DNA of 64,000 bases, taken from Excoecaria cochinchinensis. Lineage: Eukaryota; Streptophyta; Magnoliopsida; Malpighiales; Euphorbiaceae. Positions 44,457 to 56,863 of this stretch are shown here, piece by piece (position 1 is the first letter of the stretch; each line of letters begins with the position of its first letter). A program made the translations under genes and the position numbers. The stretch spans positions 21,384,001-21,448,000 of the forward strand of contig CANTUQ010000055.1 in assembly GCA_947683425.1 (NCBI GenBank), read 5' to 3'. The notes beneath the pieces are model-generated. The model saw only the letters and a program-made list of their open reading frames with translations. It was not told the origin of the DNA and searched no databases.

Positions 44457-44720
44457 TTCACAGCGGTTAGCACGATGGCGACACAACCCACAAGAGGTTG
44501 GCACGACCACGGCACTACCAAAATTCACAGCGGTTAGCACGATGGCGGCACAACCCACAAGAGGTTGGCACGACCACGACACTACCAATTGACAGCGATT
44601 AGCACGATGGCGGCACAACCGACAAGAGGTTGGCACGACCACGGCACTACCAATTCACATAGGTTAGCACGATGGCGGCACTACCCACAAGAGGTTAGCA
44701 CGACCACAGCATTACCAGCT
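44457..44720 (+). repeat. C 3' UTR tandem array
   Basis: Four copies of the 65-bp dimeric unit seen in H: GTTAGCACGATGGCGGC and GTTGGCACGACCACGGC halves. The C array is shorter than the H array. Confidence 0.88.
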
Positions 44721-44845
44721 ACAACCAAAAGACAGCAACCGCTATCATTACAATTCCATCAAGCAGGAAGATCGACGCCTCAGGTACGCGTTTCTTTCCT
44801 TTTCCTGAATTTTGGATCACCTAGGCACCCATGCACTAGCCTCTC

Positions 44846-44861
44846 AAAAATTGGGGGCAAC
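44846..44861 (+). other. Polypurine tract of C
   Basis: AAAAATTGGGGGCAAC immediately before the LTR start TGTAGACACCGGG. H has the matching TTAGGGGCAAC-type tract at 50373-50385 on the minus strand. Confidence 0.8.
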
Positions 44862-47507
44862 TGTAGACACCGGGTCCCGAGTAGCCTTGATCAGGATTAC
44901 CCAATGATGATAATTACCTTCACAGGCTTAAAAGGTTAAAAGTGATGATTTTCTCGTCAAATTTGCGTTTTAGAGTGAAAAATTAGAAAATAATAAAAAT
45001 TATTTAAAAAATTAATTTTGAAAAATGGGGGCTTAAAATTATAGTGTTTTTAGTCAATTTATAATTTAAAAAAAATAAAAAAAAAAAAGTCGGATCGCGA
45101 GTGTCGGGCGCGGTGGCGCGCCTGCGGCAGCGCGCTGGCGCCCATCGCGCTGCGGACGCAAAGGCGACGCTCAGCGTCGCCGATGCTGCGCGTCGCTAAA
45201 GGCACGCGCACGCTGAGCGCCGCAAGGAGCGCTGGTGCGCGAGCGCCAGCGCGCGGATTTCGCGCGGAAGCCCGCCTGGTTGCCGCTCCGACGCCCGCCC
45301 CTCTATAGCGACGGGCATCCTGGCCGTCGGTATAGGGTCTGTTACCCTATTTTCCATTTTTTCAGCCTTTTTCCGATTTTTTCACCCAAAAATCCGTTTT
45401 TATCCCAAAATTAAGGGTTTTTGACTTCAAATAAAATTCCAAAATATTTTTTATAGATTATTAATTAATAAAACTTGATTTTATCCCCAAAAATAAAGGA
45501 ATTTGAATAAAATTAGGTTTGTTTTCCTTAATTAAATTAGGGCAACATTTTCTATTCTTTAAATACTTTATGATGAATCAAAAAAGGGGAGCCTCCACTA
45601 CTATTTTTTTTTTACATCAGAATTTCCAGAATTCTTCTTCTTCTATTTTTTTTCTTTTCAAGATTTTTCAGATTTTTCTTTTAATTAAAAAGGTTTAATT
45701 GAAATTGAAAGATCAATTTTCAATTCTTAATTATTCCAATTAATTTCTTGGTTTTTTCTTCATAAACACAAGAGATTAATCATCACTTTGACATCAATTT
45801 CTTTTTAATCTTAAGCATACAAATCAATTCCTTTGTTTTTCTCCATAAACAAAGAGAATTAATTTTATTGCTAAGTTATTCTTTCAAGCAAATTTTCCGG
45901 AAAATCATCACTTTTCCTTCATCAAATCCAATATTCTGAGGGTAAATATTCTTGGCTCCATTTCTATTTTATTTTATTTTTATTTAATTTATTCATATCT
46001 ATTTTATTGTTTTTATTGATTTATTTATTGTTTTCATCTATTCATTTGTTGTATTGATCTTATATTTGTTCCATTTAATTGTTTATATATGATTTGATTT
46101 TTATTCATGTGAATATTGTTTTTTTTTAATTCCTAACATGTAAATAATTTATTTTGATTCCTCATTATTTTTAACATGCAAATAATTAATTAATTTAAAT
46201 TAATCTTTTTGCCATGTAAATAGTTTGTATTAATTATGAACACATCAATTAACTTTGTTATATATCATTACTATTTTCATCATTCCTTTGTTTACTAATT
46301 TTTATCATTGTTACATGATTTTATTATCATTTGTTTATTTATTCATTCATTATTTTTCACTTATCATCATTATTTTCATCATGTGTATATTTTCATCATG
46401 TACTAATTAATTAACATGTTCTATTTTATTTTCATCACATCATTTAATCATTTATCACATATAATCCATGTTTCTCATTTATTTTGTTTTGTTAACATTT
46501 TGATTCAATTATCATTCTTTTCATATCATCTTATTTTATTTTAATTTGTTATTCATTATTTTGTATGTTTAATTGGTTTAATTGATTTAATCACTAACAT
46601 TATTTTATTTGTATTTTGTTTTTATGTCTAAACTCATTTTTTCGCTTGGGCGTTTTTGCGAGCACATCGGGAGGTCCAAAAAGGCTCATTTGGTTCATAC
46701 ATTTATTTTCTTTATTTGTAATATTTTATTTAATTTTTCCATATAATTTTCTTGTAAAATTATTTATTTAAGCTCGCTAAAAAGAAAATCACAAAAACAT
46801 TTTTATTAATTAACTTGACATTTTTTTTCTAAATAAAGGGGGACCAATGTCCTAGTTTTTCATACCCAAATAAATCATCACATCAAAACTGTTTCATAAT
46901 AAATATGCATGCGAGGACCAATGTTCTCACTATTAATGAATAACCCGTTTTATGCATGTATAGCACATTTACAAACGGGAGTTGTATTCCGCTCCTTGTA
47001 TTATTGTAATTTATTGCTCTTGATATTTATTTGCCCATTTACAGCTTTTGAAATGAATGAATGCGCCTTCAATTAATTGCATCGTGTGGAGAGAGAGCGA
47101 ATCAATGGTATTAAAATTTGATCATAAAATAATCGAGGTAGAAATAGATGAGAAATCCCGGACCCAGCTCTGGTCTTTGGGCTCAAAGAGGCTAGAGGTC
47201 TACCCTCTAAGACACCTTTTTGTGCCACGAGACTTTAGCGCTAATCCTAGGCTCCTTAGGGCGAGAGGTTTACCTTCCAAGACCCCTCTGGCTGGCCCAA
47301 AATGGATACCAAGCGCAGTCTTAGGCTCTCCGAGGCGAGAGTAACTTTCCCAATGTTTTATTGGGTGGCGACTCCATGATACCTCCTTGTTGCCCAACAT
47401 AGACGCACTTGCGATTTATCGCAAGCTGTCAACGGACCCACAAATGCCCCGATCGCCCACGTGCGGGCGGTCGAAAGGGCGGCGTTCGGGATCCGGCGTG
47501 CGTCACA
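44862..47507 (+). repeat. 3' LTR of C
   Basis: 2646 bp, TGTAGACACC to GCGTCACA. A GC-rich block (45,091-45,340) contains the inverted repeat CTATAGCGACGG/CCGTCGGTATAG (45303-45314 with 45324-45335, one mismatch). The TATAG in it may belong to the core promoter. A long AT-rich middle and a U5-like end with two hairpins near 47,409-47,474 follow. The next bases CTCAT (47508-47512) would be the target copy, but its partner was lost with the 5' LTR. Confidence 0.88.
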
Positions 47508-48181
47508 CTCATTATCGGATCGTCTTCTAGCTCTTTTCCTGTTTGGCCTATCTTTGGATCTTTTGGCCTATCAACTTCTGGAGCAACCCTTCCACTCCGG
47601 GTCACTGCTCCAACCTTCTTCTTCTCCTTCTTCTCCTCTTCCTCCTCTGAACCCCACGGGTCAAGAAATGCTTCAACTTTAGGGTAATCATTTTCATCTC
47701 CACTTTCATTAGTGGACCAGCAATCGATCACTGCCACGGGAAGCCTTTCTTCACTTACCTCTTAGAGGTGCATGATAGCAGTGTTGGCATCGATGCCGTA
47801 TAAATCTCTCAACACAAACCATTCGGGCAAACTGGACCGAATCATGAACACAGGCGGGCGCACGTTATTATACCCGGACTTCTTCTAATTCCCTCTTTTC
47901 TCATGATCTATAATCTGGTTGGAATCAATTAGATCCTGAATTGCATGTCTTAATGCCATACATTCGTCAGTTGTGTGTCCGGTATGCTGATGGTATGCGC
48001 AGTATTCATTATCTTTGTGCCCTAGCAAACCATGACTCCTAGCCGATTGGGGCGGTAAGGGCTGCAGTTTCCCTTCCTTCATCAGCCTTCTGAGCACCTA
48101 TGAGAGGGATCTTCCTAGATTGGAGAAATGTCTTAGGGTAGTGCTAGTGGTTAAAACCTCAGCCGTCTTCCTCATGCCACT
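47508..48181 (-). pseudogene. gag-pol: Tat element I: gag knuckle and start of protease region
   Basis: A fragment between C (plus strand) and H (minus strand). On the minus strand: LRHFSNLGRSLS, TAG, VLRRLMKEGKL, knuckle CAYHQHTGHTTDEC (CX2HX4HX4C), TAG after K-R-G-N, then PPVFMI...EWFVLRDL, TAA, and the acidic V-I-D-C-W-S-T-N-E-S-G-D linker. It is collinear with C 40,580-41,180. Cut on the left by C (next to CTCAT) and on the right by H (next to CCACT, 48177-48181). Earlier gag is expected beyond the right end of the window if H/G is one insertion. Confidence 0.85.
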
Positions 48182-50372
48182 TGTGACGCGCGCCGGATCC
48201 CGAGGCGCCGCCCCTATGACCGCCCGCTTCAGGGCGATCGGGCAATTGCGGGTCCGTTGACAGCTTGCAAATAAATCGCAAGTGCGTCTATGTTGGGCAA
48301 CAGTGAGGTTTCATGGAGTCGCCACCCAATAGAACATTGGGAAAGTTTCTCTCGCCTTGGAGAGCCTAAGACTGCGCTTAGTATCCATTTTGGGCCAGCC
48401 AGAGGGGTCTTGAAGGAGTTAACCTCTCGCCCTAAGGAGCCTAAGATTAACGCTAAAGTCTCGCGGCACAAAAAGGTGTCTTGGAGGAGTGAACCTCTCG
48501 CCTCGTTGAGCCCAAAGACCAGAGCTGGGTCCGGGATTTCTCATCTATTTCTACCTCGATTAATTTATGATTGAATTTTAATTATCATTAATTCGCTCTC
48601 TCTCCACACGATGCAATTTGTTGAAGGCGCATTTATTCATATTTGGAAAGCCATAAATTAGCAAGTAAAGCAATGAATTACAATAATACAAGGAGCGGAA
48701 TACAACTCCATTTTAAAAGTGCAAACATGCATAAAACCGGGGAATTTATTAATTATGAGGACTTTGGTCCCCGCATGCACAATTAAAGAAAATATTTTTG
48801 ATGTGATGATTTTATTTGGGATGAAAATTAGGACATTGGTCCCATTTTATTATGAAAAATCTAAATTAATTTAGTAAGAAATATTTTTATGATTTTTATT
48901 TAGGTGCGCATAGGAAAACATTTCATTCAATAAATATATACAAGGAAATTAAAAATATGAACAAAATGAGAATTAAAAATGTATAAAGGAAATACCAAAC
49001 CCCGCAACTCCTCCTTCACGTGCATGGATGCTCAAATGAAAGTAAAAACAATGATGTGCAACCAAAAATCAAACAAAAGAAATTCATGTTAGTGATTAAG
49101 CCAACAAAATAATTTGACATAAAAAGATAATATGTACCATGAAAATATAATATGCATAAAATAATTATGATGTAATTTAACATGCATAGAATAATTAAGA
49201 TGCAATTTAACATGCATAGAATAATTAAGATGCAATTTAACATGCATAAGGTGAGGAAGTATCATGGCACATGCAACTTATTAATAATAGTGATTAACAT
49301 GCATGGCTAGCATAAAATAATGATTATAACACTCATACATGCAAAAGAAAGCATAATAATAAACATGATATAGCATTAAGAAATTAAAGGTATTAACAAC
49401 CTAAAACATGCACAATTACATGAACAAAGAATAATTTGAAATGAAAAATAAGATAATAGAATTTAAAGAGCTTACTTGTTATATGAACAATTGAAGATAA
49501 AAAAAATAAGAAGAATATGGAGACTAAGAGAATTTACATGTTTGATATGTTAATTGGAAGCAAAAATAAATGAAATTAATAAGAGAATTAATGAGTAAAG
49601 CCAAGAATAATTACCCTCAAATTCAGTTTTGAAGAATCAAAGGTAGGAGTGTTGAATTCCTTGTCTTCTCTTGTGAAAATTCTTAGAAAATAGCTTGAAA
49701 ACTTCAAGAAAAGCTCTTGGAAACAAGTGTGTAAGATGGATTTTTTTCTCTCAACTCAAAACTCCAAAATTAAGTTTTTTTTCTCCAAAATGTTCCTAAT
49801 TCGTCCTCCCCCTGTTCTGAATTTTTCTAGTGTTTTTAACCATAAAAAACTACCCAAAAACCACCAAAAACCGTCCAAAAACGGTTGAAAATCGATTGGG
49901 GGTTGAAAAGTGGGCAAAATGGGCGAAGTGGGGGCGTTTTCGGCGATTTCCGCGCGCCTCGCGCACGTCTCCGCGCGAAGTTGCGCGGAACTTCCGCGCA
50001 CGTCGTGCGCGGAGCGAGCGACGCCCAAGGCGTCGGTCGCACGGAGCGCGCGCTCCACGCACGTAAATTGGCGACGGCTTCGGCCGTCGCCCTTCCGTCG
50101 CTATATTTTTCCCCTACTTTATTTTCAACATTTTTCCATCATTTTTCACTTTTTTTTTTTTTTTTTTAAATACCACCAATCTAAAACACACTTTTTCTCC
50201 TCCAAAATAATTTTAAAAAATATTTTTAAAATATTTTAAAATACATCCTTTACTCATCAAAAAGACAAGGAAAATCACTTCCGAGCTTCAATCTTTTTGC
50301 CTATAAGCCGGCATAGCTAAATTTCATCATCGGGTAATCCTGATCAAGGCTACTCGGGACCCGGTGTCTACA
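48182..50372 (-). repeat. 3' LTR of Tat element H
   Basis: 2191 bp in reverse orientation, TGTGACGCGC to GTGTCTACA on the plus strand. GC-rich block 49,925-50,110 with GGCGACGGC/GCCGTCGCC (50070-50078 with 50083-50091) next to CCGTCGCTATA, the counterpart of the C inverted repeat. A 30-bp unit (AGATGCAATTTAACATGCAT type) is repeated three times at about 49,160-49,250. Open frames over the GC block have no domains. Confidence 0.88.
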
Positions 50373-50509
50373 GTTGCCCCTAATTTTGAAGAGACTAGTG
50401 CATGGGTGCCTAGGTGAGCCAAAATTCAGGAAAAGGAAAGAAACGCGTACCTGAAGCGGCGATCTTCCTGCTTGATGGAGTTATGATGATAGCTGCTGCT
50501 GTCTTTTGG
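50373..50509 (-). other. H polypurine tract and 3' UTR end
   Basis: PPT-like TTAGGGGCAAC on the minus strand next to the LTR, then a unique 3' UTR end matching C 44,725-44,861. Confidence 0.75.
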
Positions 50510-51098
50510 TTGTAGCTGGTAATACCATAGGTGCGCTAACCTCTTGTGGGTGGCACCGCTATCGTGCTAAACAATGTGAGTTGGTAATGCCGTGGTCGTG
50601 CTAACCTCTTGTGGGTAGTGCCGCCATCGTGCTAACCGCTGTGAATTGGTAGTGCCGTGGTCGTGCTAACCTCTTGTGGGTAGTGCCGCCATCGTGCTAA
50701 CCGCTGTGAATTGGTAGTGCCGTGGTCGTGCTAACCTCTTGTGGGTAGTGCCGCCATCGTGCTAACCGCTGTGAATAAGTAGTACCGTGGTCGTGCTAAC
50801 CTCTTGTGGGTAGTGCCGCCATCGTGCTAACCGCTGTGAATAGGTAGTGCTGTGGTCGTGCTAACCTCTTGTGGGTAGTGCCGCCATCATGCTAACCGCT
50901 GTGAATTGGTAGTGCCGTGGTCGTGCTAACCTCTTGTGGGTAGTGCCGCCATCGTGCTAACCGCTGTGAATTGGTAGTACCGTGGTCGTGCTAACCTCTT
51001 GTGGGTAGTGCCGCCATCGTGCTAACCACTGTGAATATATGTTGTGGTCGTGCTAACCTCTTGTGGGTAGTGCCGCCATCATGCTAACCGCTGTGGAT
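50510..51098 (-). repeat. H 3' UTR tandem array, 65-bp dimeric unit
   Basis: About nine copies of a 65-bp unit made of 34- and 31-bp halves: TAGTGCCGCCATCGTGCTAACC and TAGTGCCGTGGTCGTGCTAACC cores with different spacers (GCTGTGAATTGG and TCTTGTGGG). Very homogeneous. The core is shared with the F array although units are 65 and 76 bp. Confidence 0.92.
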
Positions 51099-52227
51099 TT
51101 ATTTTTTATTTTTTTATTTTTTATTTTTTGCTCCTTTAGATGTTTGGACTAGTGTCATCACTTGGCTTTTGTGGGTGTTTCTCGCCGATTTCTCCTGCAA
51201 GATTGTATGCATAGGAATATACAAGAAATCATGTGTGTATGTTATGGAATGCAAATGCTTGCAAAAATGTATAGATCGCGCCCTAGGTGATCCATGGTTT
51301 GCTGAACTTATAGCTTGTCTGTTGTACCATGCCCCCTGAATCCTGAGGATCGTCGACAAGCTTTCTGAAAGAGACGTCCGGTGTATATCCCTTTCCCCCT
51401 GGTCAATGATCATTTACTTGGGATTCTATTTCATGTTCTGTGTTGTGTGTTGTCTGACTGACAGAAGATTATCTTGAAATAATGCCGCCTTATCGCTCCA
51501 GGCATTGAATGTCATTGTTTTAAAGGTAGTGCGTCCCTTGTGGATTTTCGCACTAGCTTTTCTTTGCGGGAAATGCGTCCCTTATGGGATTTTCACACAA
51601 CCCTTTGCCTAACTTTTGCCTGGAATGGACCCAACCCAATCCAGCGGCTTTTTTTTATTTTATTTTTTTGTAGGGCAGACTGCCTGTTTCCAGGTTTTCA
51701 CCTTGCCCTTTGGCCTAACTTTTGCTTAGAGAGCCAGTTACGGTTTTCATCTCTAACGGCCTTCTTTGTTTTTTTTTTTTTTTTTTTTTAGAGAAGGTTA
51801 TCACCAAAGCTTCTGTTAAGAGCAAATAGGACATATCTGATGAGCGATAATCATTAGATGAAAAATTGATATAACTCTTTTTGAGACAGAACTGAAAGAT
51901 CAATGAAAATATATTCTTTTATTCCTTGCAAAATTGTGTACATTTCTATATGATTTCATCATGCATGATTTTTCATTTGACAAGAATTCAAAAGCATGTG
52001 ACTACACCTAATCTCGGAGTGGGTTTTGTCAGCATCAAACTCCTGTTATCAATCGGCCCTCTCGGGTTTTCTCGATTGAATATTTTCTCTTGGCCCTTAA
52101 TTTTTGCCCAAGATGCCTTTTTTTCGGTTTTCACCCTGACAGGGCGCCCAATTTTAGCAAGGCCGCCTTTTTTCGGTTTTCAACCCGCGGGGCATTTATT
52201 CTCTTCTTTTTTTTTTATTTTTGGTCT
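51099..52227 (-). other. H 3' UTR, integrase-proximal part
   Basis: Non-coding, with poly-T runs and the series of GTGAAAA(C/T)C motifs (read on the minus strand) seen in C. Similar blocks occur in F and G. Confidence 0.75.
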
Positions 52228-55200
52228 TTAGCCTTGGAACCTTTTAAGTCTATCAACATTGACCGAGTCCTTAAACTCATTCCCATCGCTGTCTGCCAAA
52301 ATTGCTGCTCCTTTTGATAGCAACTTTTTCAAAGTGAATGGTCCTTCCCAAGTTGGTCTAAATTTTCCTCGTATGTCTGGCACTCCCGGCCTCATCATCT
52401 TAAAGACCAAATCCCCTTCTTTCAACGGGTGCTTTCGTACCTTCTTGCCAAAGGACCGAGCTAGTCTCTTCTGATAAACCTGATTGTGGTAATAGGCTCT
52501 CAACCTATCTTCATCCAATAGATTCAACTGCAACAATCGCTGTTGTGCCCATTCTGTCTCCGGAATCTCGGCTTCTAGGACTACCCTTAATGATTTCAGC
52601 TCAATTTCAACCGGCAGGACTGCTTCAGTTCCATACACCAGAGAGAATGGTGTTGCCCCCGTAGAGGTTCTGACTGTTGTTCTATAACCCCAAAGTGCGA
52701 AGGGTAGCTTTTCTGCCCAATCCTTGTAGTTCTGAACCATCTTGGCTAAAATTCTCTTCACATTCTTATTCGCCGCTTCAACTGCACCATTCGCTTGAGG
52801 ACGGTAAGGAGAAGACTTATGATGTTGGATCCCATATTTCTGGAGCATCTGTTTAGTCTCTGCTAGGAATTGTACCCCATTATCAGACACAATGTGATGT
52901 GGGAGACCATATCTGCATATCAAATTCCGCTCGATGAATTTAGCCATATCCCTTGCATCAACCTTCTTGAAAGATTCAGCCTCAACCCACTTAGTGAAGT
53001 AGTCAATGGCAACTATGATGAATCTATGCCCATTAGAAGCAGTAGGATGGATTTCGCCTATGATGTCTATTCCCCATGCTGCAAATGGCCATGGAGATGT
53101 TAAGTTATGTAACTCTGAAACTAGCACATACCTCAAATTCGCATACTGTTGGCATAATTGGCATTGCTTCAAAAATTTTGAACAATCTGTATCCATTGTG
53201 AGCCAATAAAACCCTTGGCGCATGATCTTCTTTGCTAAGACTAAGCCATTCATATGAGCTCCACAAACCCCGGCATGAACTTCTTCCATAACTCTTTTAG
53301 CTTCTTTCTCTGCCAGACATCTTAACTGGATACCATCAGCTTGCCTTTTGTATAAAGTGCCATTAACACTGATGAATTGAGTGGATAACTTCCTGATCAT
53401 TTTTTGGTCCTTCTCAGTGGCTTCCTCTGGAAAGACTGATCTCTCTAAATAATTCTGAATGTCATAATACCATGGATTTCCATCAGTGGCCTCAATGTCC
53501 ATCACTTGTTCCGCTTCAAAACCAGGTCTTTCCGAACTATATATCAGCACGGGTTTCATCGCAACTCCTGTTGGGTTGTCCCACATAGACACTAAAGTTG
53601 CTAGAGCATCAACTAACTGATTTTCGTCTCTGGGGATGAAGTGAAAAGTGCAAATCTCAAATTGGCTGCTCAACGCTCTCAAGTGCTTTACATAAGGCAA
53701 CAGCCTTTCTTCCTTGACTGACCACTCTCCTTTAATTTGATGAATTACCAAGGAGGAATCCCCAAATACTTCTGCGGTCTTTGCCCCCAGAGCAAGCAAT
53801 GCTTCCAATCCAAAGATGCAAGCTTCGTATTCTGCTTCATTATTGGTAGCCTTATACCTCAGCTTCTTAGCCAATGGTAACCTTTCACCATCTGGGGTCG
53901 TAAGAATAACTCCTACGCCTGCTCCCTTATTATTGACTGCTCCATCAAAGAATAACTGCCACCCTTGCTCTGCTATGGCCGTGACATCTTCATCTGGGAA
54001 GTTGTATTCAAACTGATCTCCCTCAATAGGATGCTCGGCTAAGAACTCCGCTACAGCTCTTCCCTTAATGGTTTTCCTGGTTATGTACTCAATGTCAAAT
54101 TCCTGCAACAGCAGTAACCATCTTCCCATCTTCCCTAGTAAAGAGGGTGCTTCTTGGAGGTATCTATGCGGATTATGTTTGGCAACCGTTTGTACCTTGA
54201 AGGAATGAAAGTAGTGTCGCAACTTCTTAGAAGCCCAGATAACTGCTAAACAAATCTTTTCTACCTCCACATATTTGGCTTCGTAAGGCAAGAACTTCTT
54301 GCTAAGATAGTAAACGGCAAACTCTACACCAAAATCGTCTTCCTGAGACATCATAGCACCCACTGAGTTATCTTCCACAGCCAGGTACAGGATTAATGGT
54401 TTGGCACGGCGTGGTGGTCTTAACACCGGAGGATTTAACAAATACCTCTTAATGGTGTCAAAGGCCAATTGGCAGTCATCGTTCCATAGCACCGGCTGAT
54501 TCTTCCTAAGAAGCTTGAAAATAGGCTCACATACCGAAGCTAGCTTGGCAATAAATCGGCTGATGTACTGAAGCTTTCCTAGGAAACTTCTAACGTCCTT
54601 CTCCTTCTGGGGCACTGGCATCTCTCTTATGGCTTTGACTTTATCGGGATCTACCTCGATTCCCCTCTGGCTTACCACATGGCCTAACAACTTTCCTGAT
54701 GTAACTCCAAAAATGCACTTCTTGGGATTGAGTCGCAGATCATACTTGCTAATCCTTTGAAAGAACTTTTCTAATGCCTCAAAGTGACCTTCCCTGGTAG
54801 CCGACTTAATCATCATGTCATCGACGTACACCTCCACTTCTTTGTGGATTAAGTCATTGAGAACCTTGGTTGCCATCCTCTGATAGGTTGCTCCTGAATT
54901 CTTCAACCCAAAAGGCATAACCCGATAGGCATATGTCCCCCACTCGGTGATAAAGGCTGTCTTGATCCGGTCCACTATCTTGTTAAGAATTTGATTGTAC
55001 CCTGCGTATCCATCCACAAAGCTGTACATCATGCAAGCAGCAGCACTATCTACTAGCACATCAATATGAGGAAGAGGGAAATCATCTTTCGGACAGGCCT
55101 TGTTCAGGTCTCGATAGTCAACGCATACTCGAACCTTACCGTCTTTCTTGGCTACAGGAACCACGTTAGCTAACCAGGTCGGGTATTGAACCTCTATCAG

Positions 55201-56863
55201 GAACTTGGCCTCAATCTGCTTATGGATCTCCTCTTTCACTTTCTGTGCCCATTCTGGCCTAAGTCTCCGGAGTTTTTGCTTGATTGGTTTAAACTCTGGG
55301 TAAGTTGGGATGGCGTGTTCGGCAACATCTCGATCTATTCCCGGCATATCCTCATAGGTCCAGGCAAAGACTTTTTTATATTTTTTTAATATTCTCTCAA
55401 ATTTTATTCTCTCTTCAGGAGTTATGTCTGACGCTAGCAAGATTTCCTTTGGATTTTCCAAAGTTCCGAGATTAAATGCAGTTGTGCCAGTTGAATTAAT
55501 ATCAAAAATGAATGCATCGTGCTTATGATCATGCGAAATGAAATGATCAAAAACATCACACAAGTAAGCAAAGTTGTTCATCTCATTAACATAATCAGAA
55601 ACATTAACATTGTTCTCAAAGAGTTCTGGTATAAAAAGAGAATCTAAATGACTATCAACTTTAGTCGACACTGATGCTGCAGATGACTGTGCTTTGGCTT
55701 CTTGATTTGGTGAAATCTTGAGATCCTCAATCTTCGGCTCTGGTTCCACTATCTTCTCCTTCCCTTTGAGCTTAGTGGCTAATAGCTTATCAGTGATGAT
55801 CTCTTCAGGCTCATCCCTGTCCCATATGCTGCATTGGGTCATAATCTCCTCATCCCAAAAGTTCTCTACAGCTTTAACAACTCCGATCTCCCAATCAAAG
55901 ACATCGTTGAAAATTTCAAATCCAGGGATAATCTTCCCATCTACCCACTGCGGTTCTTCTTCTCCAGTATAGGCACAAACCGATGATGATGGCACAAAGC
56001 TCTCCGATATATGGGGAATCTTCCCTGACCCTTTCTTCTTACCATATTCTCCTTTGTAGCCCAACCCCTTTCGATCTTTCTGACCACGTGTAGTGATAGC
56101 ATTCTGCAGCCCTTGTGACTCTTTTCCCAAACCAGCCCCTGGGAGGAAGTGCATCTTCTTCAGCATATTCACCACTTGAGGGCTACCTTCTAGGTTTTGC
56201 TCTTCTCCGATCATCGATACATGAAAGCCACTGAATGGCTGATTAGAGATCTCCAAGGCAGACACTTGGTTCTCTCTTGCTTCTTTAATGGTCACTACTT
56301 CTCCTTCATGGGGTATTTTAATTATCTGGTGTAATGTGGATGGTACTCCCCCTAACTTGTGGAACCACGATCTACCAAGCAGAGCTGAGAAGTTTGCTGG
56401 AATCGGCAAGACCACAAAATCTGTTTCTGTCTCAATACGCCCTGTCATTACCAAAGCTTTGAAAATTCCCGATGCTTGCCTCCTGGAGTTGTCGTAGACA
56501 GTGATGGTCAGGTCAGATTTGCTTAACATACTCTCATCCATCCCAAAGGCCTGAAGTGCCACCAAAGGGCAGACATTTATCGATGACCCGTTATCAACCA
56601 TGACACAAGCGGTGTGTTTACCATTGATCTGTGCCTTGATGTACAAAGGTCGGTTGTGGTTGCGACCCTCTGTTGGTAGGTCTGCATCAGAAAAAACCAA
56701 CTTCTCCCCGGATCCCCCCTTTACAAGGTCTAAAAGCTCGGATGGAGAGATTGTAGTTGCTACGGTGGATACGCTCAATGCTTCGACTAACTTCTGTCAG
56801 TGCGAGGGGGACTGTCTCAAGAGGTCCCAAATAGATATCTGAGCCGTGGTCTTTTTCAGTTGC
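52228..56863 (-). CDS. pol: Pol polyprotein of Tat element H (open 1516 codons from 56778)
   Basis: Long open pol. From Met at 56778: protease with MVDNGSSINV (Asp62), G-patch-like F-L-P-G-A-G-L-G-K (about 205-243), RT about 520-710 with YRDLNKACPKDDFPLP and YVDD at 651-654, and a degenerate first RNase H (about 790-900, L-Y-L-A-V where gypsy enzymes have an Asp). A second, archaeal-type RNase H (about 939-1060) has Asp945, Glu981/Glu983, Asp1007 and Asp1057. Integrase: His1168, His1175, Cys1206, Cys1209, Asp1238, Asp1299, Glu1334 (D-35-E spacing of 34 residues). Dual RNase H is the mark of the Tat lineage. Homology continues upstream of 56778 through a TGA (C to T at a CpG) to the junction at 56864, where LTR sequence starts, so gag and the first part of pol are gone. 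Enzymatic residues look intact, but no native expression is expected. Confidence 0.93.

Larger units (their letters stand above)
35341..47507 (+). mobile_element. Tat/Ogre-like element C, internally deleted
   Basis: Remnant 5' LTR (about 35,341-35,391 and 38,453-38,567, with LTR D between), PBS 38569-38586, gag 39196-40929, protease/G-patch region to 42,390, deletion, integrase to 43336, 3' UTR with array, PPT 44846-44861, 3' LTR 44862-47507. Against H, about 2.5 kb with RT, RNase H, second RNase H and the start of integrase are missing. The 5' LTR keeps only its last 150 bp or so, so no left target copy can be read. Not autonomous. Confidence 0.9.

Noticed and set aside
49756..50239. Cluster of short open frames on both strands in H 3' LTR
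   Set aside because: All follow the GC-rich LTR block. No motif and frames are not kept in C or the G/H LTR.
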